A DNA stretch of 64,000 nucleotides from assembly GCA_021828865.1 (NCBI GenBank), contig JAJZCW010000015.1:1-64000 (forward strand). Direction: 5' to 3'. A program made the position numbers and the translations under genes. Under the pieces are notes generated by a model. It did not search any database. It had not been told where the DNA came from and saw only the letters and a list, made by a program, of their open reading frames with translations. Positions 38,913 to 47,403 of this stretch are shown in pieces. This DNA is from Bacillota bacterium (GTDB lineage Bacteria > Bacillota > Bacilli > Alicyclobacillales > SLC66). Position 1 is the stretch's first letter, and each line of letters opens with the position of its first letter.

Positions 38913-39647
38913 TCAGTTTTTGAAAAGGATAGGTCCATTGCCGAAAATTCGATTCATACTTTTTTCTAACAGACTTCCAGCTAGAATATGGCCTTTTTCA
39001 TTCGGATGCCAGCCATCATGTGAATAGGGTTTATAGGTTTGATGATGAGCTTTTAGGTATGCCTTCATTTGGTTCATCAGATCAATGTAATACACATTAG
39101 GATTATGGAGTTGCTTGACGACAAGTTGTTCTTGCTTGTCGTATTTTTCTACTTGTACTGGGTACTGCGTATAAGTGGCTTTGGTAATTGGCGGCGAAAC
39201 GACAAGAATCACAGCATGATATGTCAGTGCTGTATTAATTTCCTGTTTTAAATACATGGCAAAGTTCGCATAAGTGGTTTTTGGCAATGCGTCATTCAAG
39301 AGTCCCCAGGAAATCACCACTACGGTAGGATGGATGGTAGAGAGCCATTTGATGTAGTCCCCCTTATACATGGTAGCCAGTTGATGACCGTTTGCTCCAA
39401 CGATGGCGCGGTTGTAAAAAGCGTATTTGACGTTGGTGACCTTCTGATAGGTTTGAAACGCTCGATGCAGGTATCCCTCTCCCTTAGCGTCTTTCCAACC
39501 GTAGGCTACTGACCCTCCAATCGCCATCACCCGTTCATTGACAGGTACAGATGCATGTTTTCTTGATGCAGCAAGCGTGATTCCTCCAAAAATAACAACA
39601 ATGGCAAAGCCAATGAGAGCAAAATACAAGCGACGCATGTGGATCAC
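38913..39647 (-). CDS. Membrane-anchored SGNH/GDSL-type hydrolase
   Basis: This is a secreted or anchored esterase of the SGNH fold; the substrate is unknown. The 244-aa product has an N-terminal hydrophobic segment (about 7-27). The nucleophile block is AIGGSVAYGWKD (Ser46). An oxyanion Gly lies near GANGHQ, Asn lies in SWGLLND, and the Asp/His pair lies in HDGWHPNEKGH near the end. Block I has GGS instead of GDS. It is one of only two minus-strand genes in the window and breaks the conserved dut to dpaA interval. Start GTG 39647 is 3 bases after AGGAG; ATG 39638 is also possible. Confidence 0.85.
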   Translation of the reverse strand: MIHMRRLYFALIGFAIVVIFGGITLAASRKHASVPVNERVMAIGGSVAYGWKDAKGEGYLHRAFQTYQKVTNVKYAFYNRAIVGANGHQLATMYKGDYIKWLSTIHPTVVVISWGLLNDALPKTTYANFAMYLKQEINTALTYHAVILVVSPPITKATYTQYPVQVEKYDKQEQLVVKQLHNPNVYYIDLMNQMKAYLKAHHQTYKPYSHDGWHPNEKGHILAGSLLEKSMNRIFGNGPILFKN

Positions 39648-39758
39648 AATCTCCTCTCTTTCTTTAATGAATTGATGTAAATGGAGCGCTGCGCCGAAAG
39701 AGGGTTGTGTTTAGTGTGCAGGAATACTTTTAAAAACATCTTAATAGATCTTTGATTC

Positions 39759-39787
39759 ACCCCCATTTGGGTATCCGCATATGATGG
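39759..39787 (+). promoter_or_regulatory. Weak candidate sigma-K promoter of dpaA
   Basis: spoVF is transcribed by sigma-K in B. subtilis. CATATGATG (39779-39787) differs from the sigma-K -10 CATANNNTA by one base, and an AC lies at 39759-39760, about 18 bases upstream. The rest of the 229-base gap before dpaA has no better match. The call is tentative. Confidence 0.2.
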
Positions 39788-39876
39788 GCTAGGCGTAACG
39801 GGCAGCCGATCAAAATAGTGGTAGGCTTGCTATTTGTGCGACATGGCGTACAATGAGTGGAAAGGGGTACCCGGAC

Positions 39877-40791
39877 GTGATACTAACGGGGATTAAAATC
39901 GCATTTCTCGGTGGAGACGCGCGAATGGCTGAGGTGATTCGCTATCTGGAAGCATGGGATGCCTCAATACTGCTGTTTGGATTTGATCATTTTCACTTTG
40001 ACGGTCTAGACGTTCGGAAGCAGGAATTAACCATACCAGCGCTCCAGGAAGCGGATGTCATCATTTTTCCAGTAGCAGGCATGACTGAAGAGGGCGCAGT
40101 GGAAGCTCTTTATGCAGACAAACCCCTGCAATTGAATGAAGATTATTTTGCCGCACTCAAGAAAGAGACACTTCTTTTTACAGGGATCTCGAGAAATTAT
40201 TTCTCGTCGATCGTGAAGAAGTATGGGGTGCAAATGATTCGTTTGATGGAACTGGATGAAGTGGCGATCGCCAATTCGATTCCCACCGCAGAAGGTGCCT
40301 TGGCGCTTGCGATGCAGCATACCGATATCACGCTGCACGGCTCAAAGTCTGTTGTGTTGGGACTAGGGCGTTGCGGACTGACACTGGCTAGGATGCTCGC
40401 CGGAATAGGGGCAAGAGTTAGTGTCTGCGCCAGAAGGCCTGCCGATTTGGCGCGTGCGGAGGAGATGGGCTTTCCAGCCTATGCCATGTCGCAATTGGAG
40501 ACTGCACTCGCAGATGCGGAAGTCATTTTTAATACGATCCCCGCAATGGTGTTGACAGCAGATGTGCTAACCCAAATTCCGCATTCTGCAGTCATCATCG
40601 ATATCTCCTCTGCTCCAGGAGGGGTAGACTTTCGCTATGCAGAGAAGCATGGTTTAAAAGCCATTTTGACCCCCAGCTTGCCAGGAATGGTCGCTCCCGT
40701 TACTGCCGGAAGAATACTTGCGCAAATGATTGTGCGGGTCATTGACCAACAACGGAAGCAGGAGGAGTTCAACCATGAAACTGGAAGGTAA
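39877..40791 (+). CDS. dpaA: Dipicolinate synthase subunit A
   Basis: DpaA (SpoVFA) with DpaB oxidises dihydrodipicolinate to dipicolinic acid, the core solute of endospores. The 304-aa protein starts ILTGIKIAFLGGDARMAEVI, the family's Rossmann-like beginning, and has a second dinucleotide site VVLGLGRCGLTLARML near the middle. GTG 39877 follows AAAGGGG by 10 bases. ATG 39853 would add eight residues. ymxH, usual upstream in B. subtilis, is missing. Expression is expected in the mother cell. Confidence 0.96.
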   Translation: MILTGIKIAFLGGDARMAEVIRYLEAWDASILLFGFDHFHFDGLDVRKQELTIPALQEADVIIFPVAGMTEEGAVEALYADKPLQLNEDYFAALKKETLLFTGISRNYFSSIVKKYGVQMIRLMELDEVAIANSIPTAEGALALAMQHTDITLHGSKSVVLGLGRCGLTLARMLAGIGARVSVCARRPADLARAEEMGFPAYAMSQLETALADAEVIFNTIPAMVLTADVLTQIPHSAVIIDISSAPGGVDFRYAEKHGLKAILTPSLPGMVAPVTAGRILAQMIVRVIDQQRKQEEFNHETGR

Positions 40792-41371
40792 AACTATCGG
40801 TTTTGCGGTGACCGGATCTCATTGCACATACAGTGAAGTTTATCCTGAAATTGAGCGTGTGCTTGAGGCAGGAGCAGGAGTTATCCCTATTTTTACAAAT
40901 TCAGTGATGCAGGTCTCTACCCGTTTTGGCGATGCGGGTACTTGGGCTTCTAAAATAGAAGAATTAACAGGGATGAAAGCAATCACGACCATTCCTGAAG
41001 CGGAACCATTAGGACCGACAAAGCGTCTGGATGCGCTGGTGATCGCACCGTGTACGGGAAGTACACTCAGCAGGCTGGCAAATGCACAGACCGATTCACC
41101 TGTACTCATGGCGGCAAAGGCTACCATGCGCAATGATAGGCCAGTGGTGGTCGCTATATCTACCAATGATGGCTTGGGTTTGAATTTGCATAATATTGCC
41201 AAGCTTTTAAATATGAAGAATTTGTTTTTTGTTCCTTTCGGTCAGGATGATCCATTTGCTAAAATGAACTCACTAGTCGCTGAAATGACCAAAATTGTGC
41301 CCACCGTTGAGGCGGCATTGGAAAAGAAACAATTGCAACCTTTATTACTTGAGAGATATAAGGCGATGTAA
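40775..41371 (+). CDS. dpaB: Dipicolinate synthase subunit B
   Basis: DpaB (SpoVFB) is the flavoprotein-like partner of DpaA. The 198-aa product has the flavoprotein fold with GKTIGFAVTGSHCTYSEV and LVIAPCTGSTLSRLANAQTD. GGAGGAG is 8 bases before ATG 40775, inside the end of dpaA. A longer frame from 40730 is not supported. It is followed by the aspartate-pathway genes that supply its substrate. Confidence 0.96.
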   Translation: MKLEGKTIGFAVTGSHCTYSEVYPEIERVLEAGAGVIPIFTNSVMQVSTRFGDAGTWASKIEELTGMKAITTIPEAEPLGPTKRLDALVIAPCTGSTLSRLANAQTDSPVLMAAKATMRNDRPVVVAISTNDGLGLNLHNIAKLLNMKNLFFVPFGQDDPFAKMNSLVAEMTKIVPTVEAALEKKQLQPLLLERYKAM

Positions 41372-41413
41372 AACTACCAAGTAGGTTTGCATCGTCGGGA
41401 GAGGATGGGTTTT

Positions 41414-42457
41414 GTGAGTAGAGACGTCAATGTAGCCATTGTCGGTGCAACAGGAGCGGTGGGGCAAGCTATGATCGCCACGCTCGAGAGAAGAAAGTTT
41501 CCCTATTCGACATTAAAATTATTGGCGTCGAAGCGTTCAGCGGGACAAGAGGTGCAAATTTCGGGGCGTACTTATGTAGTGGAAGAAGCGGTACCAGAAG
41601 CGTTTAAAGGAATTGATATTGCCCTCTTCAGCGCCGGTGGAGATGTTTCTTTAAAACTGGCACCGGAGGCAGTGAAGCGCGGTGCTCTGGTGATTGACAA
41701 TACCAGTGCCTACCGCATGGATCCAGAAGTACCTCTCGTGGTTCCCGAAGTGAACGGCGAAGATATGTTTGGCCATAAAGGCATTATCGCCAATCCGAAC
41801 TGCTCTACCATTCAAATGGTGGTGGCGTTGAATCCGATCTATCGCAAGTACGGAATTAAACGCATCGTGGTTTCCACTTATCAGGCGGCATCTGGTGCGG
41901 GTCAACGTGCCATCAATGATTTGCGGCAAACAGCGCAGGCCATACTTAGGGGCGATGAGCCGTATGCGGAAGTGTTGCCAGTATCCAAGCTCTCAAAACA
42001 CTATCCGCTTGCATTCAACATCTTGCCGCAAATTGATGTGTTTGAAGAGAATGGCTACACCAAAGAGGAAATGAAAATGGTCAATGAGACTAGAAAAATA
42101 TTTCACGACCAGGAAATCGCGGTGACCCCTACGGCAGCTAGAGTTCCTGTCGTATATGGCCATTCAGAGTCGGTTTATGTGGAGACTAGGGCGCCATTTC
42201 AACTAGAAGACATCAAGTCATTGCTGAATGCTGCCGATGGTGTGGTGGTACAGGACGATCCAGCCCAACAATTGTATCCTCAGCCCTATTATGCCGCCGG
42301 TCAATTAGAAGTTTTCGTAGGACGCCTTCGTAAAGACCTGTATGAGGATAATGGTCTCTCTATGTGGGTGGTGGCGGATAATATCCTCAAGGGAGCAGCC
42401 TGGAATGCAGTCCAGATTGCTGAACGCTGGATTTCCAGGGATGGTGTGAAACATTGA
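41414..42457 (+). CDS. asd: Aspartate-semialdehyde dehydrogenase
   Basis: Asd reduces aspartyl phosphate to aspartate semialdehyde with NADPH. The 347-aa protein has the N-terminal nucleotide site VAIVGATGAVGQ and the catalytic Cys130 in NPNCSTIQMV. GTG 41414 about 9 bases after GAGAGG gives the usual N-terminus. It overlaps dapG by 4 bases (TTGA). Confidence 0.97.
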   Translation: MSRDVNVAIVGATGAVGQAMIATLERRKFPYSTLKLLASKRSAGQEVQISGRTYVVEEAVPEAFKGIDIALFSAGGDVSLKLAPEAVKRGALVIDNTSAYRMDPEVPLVVPEVNGEDMFGHKGIIANPNCSTIQMVVALNPIYRKYGIKRIVVSTYQAASGAGQRAINDLRQTAQAILRGDEPYAEVLPVSKLSKHYPLAFNILPQIDVFEENGYTKEEMKMVNETRKIFHDQEIAVTPTAARVPVVYGHSESVYVETRAPFQLEDIKSLLNAADGVVVQDDPAQQLYPQPYYAAGQLEVFVGRLRKDLYEDNGLSMWVVADNILKGAAWNAVQIAERWISRDGVKH

Positions 42458-43674
42458 AAATCATTGTCCAAAAGTTCGGCGGAACCTCTGTTTCTACGCG
42501 TGAAGTGCGGGAACTGGCGATTGAACATATTGAAGATGCGCTTGCACAAGGGTACAAAGTGGCAGTGGTTGTCTCCGCGATGGGACGCTCCGGTGAGCCC
42601 TATGCGACAGATACCCTTTTGAACCTGATTCCCAAAGAGGATAAAGTGAATAATCGGGACCTTGATCTCCTCATGTCTTGTGGAGAGTTGATTTCAGCAG
42701 TTATTTTCAGTGCCATGTTAAGGGCAAGAGGGCATGAGGTGACTGTGCTATCCGGTGCGCAGGCGGGCATTGTCACTAATGGTGATTTTGGTAACGCTCG
42801 CATCGCTAGCATCAATCCAGAAAGAATTCTGTCTGAACTCGAAGCGGACCGTATCGTTGTAGTTACTGGATTTCAGGGAGCGACACCGGATGGAGAGACC
42901 ACGACGCTCGGAAGAGGCGGAAGTGATACCTCTGCAACAGCGCTTGGCGTGGCACTGAATGCGGAACTTATCGATATTTTTACCGATGTGGACGGCATCA
43001 TGACGGCAGACCCGCGAATTGTTTCGAATGCATCACGGTTGCACCAGGTAACCTATGCGGAAATCAGTAATCTTGCCTATTACGGGGCAAAGGTGATTCA
43101 TCCCCGCGCGGTTGAGATTGCCATGCAAAAAAATATTCCCATTCGTGTACGCTCGACTCAATCGAAGGAGCCAGGAACGCTCGTCACGAGTGGCACAGCG
43201 TATTTTGAAGGGCACCACACGAGTGACCGTATTCTGACGGGTGTGACGCATTCGTCCAATATCACGCAAATTCGAGTAAAACGTTCAGAGACTCCCCATT
43301 TTCAGACGATAGTTTTTCAAACAATGGCTAAAATGGGAATTTCTGTAGACTTTTTTAATATCTCACCTGATGAAGTGGTGTATACCATTCCCAATTATCG
43401 CGTGGAACAGGCAATGATGGCACTATCGGAGCTTGGATTTGAAGTCCGTACCGTACCGGACGTCGCCAAAATTGCCGCTGTGGGAGCCGGAATTCACGGC
43501 GTGCCTGGCGTTACAGCGAAAATTGTGGAGGCGTTAAGCGAGGAAGGAATAGAAATTTTGCAATCTGCTGATTCCAATACCACGATATGGTGCCTGGTAC
43601 ATGATCAAGACACCATCAGGGCGGTTCGGGCGATTCATGACAAATTTGGTTTGCATACCCTAGGAGGGGCATAA
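42454..43674 (+). CDS. dapG: Aspartate kinase I (DapG)
   Basis: DapG phosphorylates aspartate, the first step to diaminopimelate, lysine and dipicolinate. The 406-aa protein shows IVQKFGGTSV at the N-terminus, TTLGRGGSDTSATALG and FTDVDGIMTADPRIV, and two ACT domains from about 265. This position in the dpa operon is that of the diaminopimelate-controlled isozyme of B. subtilis. The isozyme type is inferred from position only. Confidence 0.95.
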   Translation: MKIIVQKFGGTSVSTREVRELAIEHIEDALAQGYKVAVVVSAMGRSGEPYATDTLLNLIPKEDKVNNRDLDLLMSCGELISAVIFSAMLRARGHEVTVLSGAQAGIVTNGDFGNARIASINPERILSELEADRIVVVTGFQGATPDGETTTLGRGGSDTSATALGVALNAELIDIFTDVDGIMTADPRIVSNASRLHQVTYAEISNLAYYGAKVIHPRAVEIAMQKNIPIRVRSTQSKEPGTLVTSGTAYFEGHHTSDRILTGVTHSSNITQIRVKRSETPHFQTIVFQTMAKMGISVDFFNISPDEVVYTIPNYRVEQAMMALSELGFEVRTVPDVAKIAAVGAGIHGVPGVTAKIVEALSEEGIEILQSADSNTTIWCLVHDQDTIRAVRAIHDKFGLHTLGGA

Positions 43675-43676
43675 AC

Positions 43677-44570
43677 ATGTTTGGCAGATTGATCACAGCA
43701 ATGGTGACTCCTTTTGACGAAAAAGGGGAGCTTGATTTATCCCGTTTGCCTCGACTGATCGACCATTTGTTAAGCACTGGAACCGAAGGGCTAGTTGTAT
43801 GTGGGACGACCGGTGAATCACCAACATTGTCTCATGACGAAAAATTGGCGCTTTTTTCTGCAACAGTGGAGTACGTGTCGGGAAAGGTGCCGGTCATTGC
43901 AGGGACAGGCGGCTATGACACAAGAAGTGCCGTAGAGTTTACACGAGAAGTGGATAAACTTGGTGTTGATGGATTTTTGCAGGTTTCGCCATACTACAAT
44001 AAACCTTCCCAAGAAGGCCTATATCGACACTTCAGGGAAATTGCAGGTTCTACAGATAAACCTGTCATTATCTACAACATACCTGGAAGAACCTCAGTCA
44101 ACGTGCAAGTGGAGACCATGGTTCGATTGGCTGGTATTCCTAACATTGTGGCGGCAAAGGAGTCTTCAGGAGATTTTGCGCAAATATCGAGAATGATTTC
44201 GGAAACTCCGGATGACTTTATGGTATATAGCGGAGATGACAAGTATGCGTTGCCCATCATGGCACTTGGAGGGACAGGGGTTGTGAGTGTCGCTGCTCAT
44301 GTGGTGGGGAATGCCATGTCGGATATGGTAAACGCCTTTTTTGCAGGGGATCTGAGCACAGCACGCAATCTTCACCATGAATTGTTTCCAGTTTTTGAAG
44401 GGCTTTTTCGCACGACCAATCCGGTACTTGTTAAAGAAGCGCTCAATCTAATCGGTGTTCCCGTCGGATCTGTCAGGTTACCCTTAGTTTCGGCAACCAC
44501 AAATGAGAAGCAGGAACTAAAAGAAGTGCTCAGCAAATGGACGTCTGAAGTGCAAGTGGATGTCAATTGA
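43677..44570 (+). CDS. dapA: 4-hydroxy-tetrahydrodipicolinate synthase
   Basis: DapA condenses pyruvate and aspartate semialdehyde. The 297-aa TIM barrel has GTTGESPTLSHDEK, YYNKPSQEGLYRHF and the Schiff-base lysine K161 in VAAKESSGDF. TAGGAGGGG precedes ATG 43677. With dpaAB and asd-dapG it forms one pathway to spore dipicolinate. Confidence 0.98.
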   Translation: MFGRLITAMVTPFDEKGELDLSRLPRLIDHLLSTGTEGLVVCGTTGESPTLSHDEKLALFSATVEYVSGKVPVIAGTGGYDTRSAVEFTREVDKLGVDGFLQVSPYYNKPSQEGLYRHFREIAGSTDKPVIIYNIPGRTSVNVQVETMVRLAGIPNIVAAKESSGDFAQISRMISETPDDFMVYSGDDKYALPIMALGGTGVVSVAAHVVGNAMSDMVNAFFAGDLSTARNLHHELFPVFEGLFRTTNPVLVKEALNLIGVPVGSVRLPLVSATTNEKQELKEVLSKWTSEVQVDVN

Positions 44571-44630
44571 ACGGTCGGCTATAATCAGACTACCAAACTG
44601 GTGCGGCCTTTTTAACATGGAGGTGTACAA

Positions 44631-46301
44631 TTGAAAAATAATTCCCAGAAATTATCGATCATTCCCTTGGGCGGATTAGGCGAAATCGGCAAAAACATGA
44701 CAGCCTACATATATGGGAATGACATTATTGTTGTAGATGCAGGTCTTAAATTTCCAGATGAAGAAATGCTTGGGATTGATATTGTAATTCCCGATATTAC
44801 ATTTCTTGTGGAAAATAAGCATAAAGTCCGGGCGATTTTTTTGACACACGGGCATGAAGACCATATTGGCGGATTGCCTTATGTGTTGAAAAGCATTCCT
44901 GTCCCCGTCTATGGGACCCGTCTGACATTAGGACTTGTAGAACCAAAACTGCGGGAGCACGGGATTCTTGATCAAACAAAACTGATCACGATCAATAATA
45001 AAAGCGAAATCAAGATTGGCCACTTTACTGTCACATGCTTCAACGTCAGTCATAGTATCCCGGATTCGGTGGGGTATGCCATTGATACGCCAGAGGGGCT
45101 TGTGGTGCAGACGGGGGACTTTAAGTTCGACCAGACGCCTGTCAGTGGGGAACCGCCTGATTATGCCAAAATGACGGCTCTCGGGGAGCGTGGTGTACTG
45201 GCGCTATTATCTGACAGTACCAATGCGGAACGGCCAGGAATGACCATGTCGGAGCGCACCGTTGGCGTGACGATTGACGATGTTTTTCAATCTGCAGAGG
45301 GCAGGGTCATTTTGGCCACTTTTGCGTCCAATATTCATCGCATTCAGCAGGTCATTTATTCTGCAGAGCGGACAGGCCGTAAAGTGGCTGTGATCGGGCG
45401 CAGCATGGTGAACAACATCGGAATTGCCAAAGATCTTGGATATCTAAAAGTGAATCCATCGACGCTTATTGAACCGGATGAAATATCTCGTTACAATGCA
45501 CGGGAAGTGGCGCTTTTAACCACAGGTTCGCAAGGGGAGCCGATGTCAGCGTTAACGCGTATGGCTAGAGCTACCCATCGCAAGGTAGAGATCATACCAG
45601 GTGATACGGTCATCATCGCGTCATCCCCAATTCCTGGGAATGAAAAATCAATTTCGAGAACGATTGATCAACTTTTCCGGGTAGGCGCGCACGTGATCTA
45701 TCAGTCCGTTTCTGGCGTTCATGTATCCGGTCATGGCAGCCAGGAAGATTTGAAACTCATGTTGAATTTTATTAAACCCAAGTATTTCCTGCCGGTTCAC
45801 GGTGAACATCGGATGCAGAGAAAACATGCAGAATTAGGCGAAGCAACAGGAGTAAACCCTGATCAGATCTTTTTGCTTGACATTGGCGATGTGATTGAAT
45901 TCCAAGGTGGCGTGGCACGTCTAGGAGGCAGGGTCACTGCAGGTTCCGTGATGATTGACGGACTTGGTGTAGGCGATGTGGGTAACATCGTGCTGAGAGA
46001 CAGGAAATTATTGTCTCAGGATGGAATCTTGGTGGTGGTCGTTACCTTGTCTAAACAGACGGGTACTATTCTATCTGGGCCGGATATCATTTCTAGAGGA
46101 TTCGTCTATGTTCGGGAGTCTGAGGAATTGCTGGAAGAAGCGAATCGGATCGTATCTGCTACGCTGCAAAAACTGGTTAGTGAAGAAAATGTCAACGACT
46201 GGTCAGGGCTCAAAACAGGGGTTCGTGACTCGGTAAGCCGTTTTCTTTATGAACAGACACGCAGGCGACCAATGGTGCTTCCGATTATTATGGAAGTCTG
46301 A
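44631..46301 (+). CDS. rnj: Ribonuclease J
   Basis: RNase J combines endonuclease and 5'-3' exonuclease activity in mRNA decay and rRNA maturation. The 556-aa protein is a beta-lactamase/beta-CASP enzyme. Its intact zinc motif HGHEDH occupies residues 73-78. GYAIDTPEGLVVQTGDFKFD and PVHGEHRM follow. The position after dapA is that of B. subtilis rnjB. Unlike RNase J2, the catalytic histidines and aspartate are kept, so this is likely an active enzyme. Start TTG 44631 follows ATGGAGGTG. Confidence 0.95.
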   Translation: MKNNSQKLSIIPLGGLGEIGKNMTAYIYGNDIIVVDAGLKFPDEEMLGIDIVIPDITFLVENKHKVRAIFLTHGHEDHIGGLPYVLKSIPVPVYGTRLTLGLVEPKLREHGILDQTKLITINNKSEIKIGHFTVTCFNVSHSIPDSVGYAIDTPEGLVVQTGDFKFDQTPVSGEPPDYAKMTALGERGVLALLSDSTNAERPGMTMSERTVGVTIDDVFQSAEGRVILATFASNIHRIQQVIYSAERTGRKVAVIGRSMVNNIGIAKDLGYLKVNPSTLIEPDEISRYNAREVALLTTGSQGEPMSALTRMARATHRKVEIIPGDTVIIASSPIPGNEKSISRTIDQLFRVGAHVIYQSVSGVHVSGHGSQEDLKLMLNFIKPKYFLPVHGEHRMQRKHAELGEATGVNPDQIFLLDIGDVIEFQGGVARLGGRVTAGSVMIDGLGVGDVGNIVLRDRKLLSQDGILVVVVTLSKQTGTILSGPDIISRGFVYVRESEELLEEANRIVSATLQKLVSEENVNDWSGLKTGVRDSVSRFLYEQTRRRPMVLPIIMEV

Positions 46302-46352
46302 ATTAGACACCATCATTTGGTTCACACTAAACCCTGTTAAGGGGGGAATCAA

Positions 46353-47099
46353 ATGGTGCAAAATCCAGGCAACTTGGGAGAATACACGACATCTCCTTCG
46401 GAATCTCCTGTGGACATGCAGGATCCAGGCGTCTCAACACTTGAGAAATTCGGGCAAACGCAAGTATTACAGAACGAATCCAACATCTATTGTTTGACAA
46501 TTATTGGACAAGTGGAAGGCCATTATGTCCTTCCACCGCAAAACAAGACGACGAAGTATGAACATGTCATTCCTCAGTTGGTTGCAGCAGAGCAGAATGA
46601 TAATATTGAAGGCGTACTCATTATCCTCAATACAGTCGGTGGGGATGTGGAAGCCGGTTTGGCGCTGTCAGAGATGATTGCTTCGCTGTCTAAGCCCACG
46701 GTCACACTGGTCTTGGGGGGTGGGCATAGCATTGGTATTCCCGTGGCGGTGGCAAGTGATTATTCATTTATTGCGGAAACAGCATCTATGACAGTGCATC
46801 CCATTCGCCTGAATGGGCTTGTCATTGGGGTACCGCAAAGCTTTGAATACTTAGAGCGCATGCAAGAGCGTGTGACGCGGTTTATCACCCAGCATTCACG
46901 AATTTCTGAGGCTACCTTGCGCGAATTGATGATGAAAACCGGCGAGTTGACCCGCGATATTGGAACCACCCTGATTGGACCCGATGCAGTCGAATATGGG
47001 CTCATCAACGAAATTGGCGGGGTGGGGTCGGCAATGGCCAAACTGAAGGACATGATTGAAGAATATCGATTGCGCAAACCAAAGGGTGGCATACAATGA
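46353..47099 (+). CDS. tepA: ClpP-class peptidase TepA
   Basis: This is a ClpP/crotonase-fold serine peptidase family member (YmfB/TepA) linked to protein secretion and spore proteins in Bacillus. The 248-aa product has [19 protein letters not shown] and the nucleophile region [14 protein letters not shown], with STVHP-like [18 protein letters not shown] lies before ATG 46353. It overlaps ylzJ by 4 bases (ATGA). Confidence 0.93.
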   Translation: MVQNPGNLGEYTTSPSESPVDMQDPGVSTLEKFGQTQVLQNESNIYCLTIIGQVEGHYVLPPQNKTTKYEHVIPQLVAAEQNDNIEGVLIILNTVGGDVEAGLALSEMIASLSKPTVTLVLGGGHSIGIPVAVASDYSFIAETASMTVHPIRLNGLVIGVPQSFEYLERMQERVTRFITQHSRISEATLRELMMKTGELTRDIGTTLIGPDAVEYGLINEIGGVGSAMAKLKDMIEEYRLRKPKGGIQ

Positions 47100-47314
47100 T
47101 ATGGTCAATCGTTCCTTCCGAATTTATTTTTCAGAATCTTTACGAACCGCCTACTCAGGGGAAAAAAGAAACCTTGCACGTAGGTGGAGTGGTCATGGTT
47201 GTGGAAGTAACAGGTTTTGGACAAGCCAAAATCGAACGGTTAATTTCGCCTAATGCCGGGGATTACCTAAAGCCGGAATGGATGCCAGGACAGGTGATTC
47301 GCTTGTTTCCATAA
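47096..47314 (+). CDS. ylzJ: YlzJ-like small protein
   Basis: A 72-aa protein with [12 protein letters not shown] at the N-terminus and a C-terminal [13 protein letters not shown]. It matches the YlzJ-like family by place (between tepA and spoIIIE) and length. Function unknown. Translation is coupled to tepA by the ATGA overlap. Confidence 0.85.
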   Translation: MIWSIVPSEFIFQNLYEPPTQGKKETLHVGGVVMVVEVTGFGQAKIERLISPNAGDYLKPEWMPGQVIRLFP

Positions 47315-47338
47315 GGTTCCGCGATGCGGAACCTTTTT
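47313..47338 (+). terminator. Intrinsic terminator after ylzJ
   Basis: AAGGTTCCGC (47313-47322) pairs perfectly with GCGGAACCTT (47326-47335) around GAT, then TTTAA. The T-run is shared with the stem's 3' end. It overlaps the ylzJ stop codon. Confidence 0.8.
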
Positions 47339-47403
47339 AATGCAGGAAACCGATCATGTGTTCGCGAACTAGTTGTGAATGGTGAGAATTTGGAGGAAGT
47401 TTG

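Noticed and set aside
41372..41413. Possible lysine riboswitch or other leader before asd-dapG-dapA
   Set aside because: Only 42 bases separate dpaB and asd and no L-box structure fits. DapG-type kinase genes normally lack it.
44571..44630. Terminator between dapA and rnj ending in CCTTTTT
   Set aside because: The T-run follows only a 4-bp GGTC/GGCC pairing and a small ACCA/TGGT loop; too weak to call.
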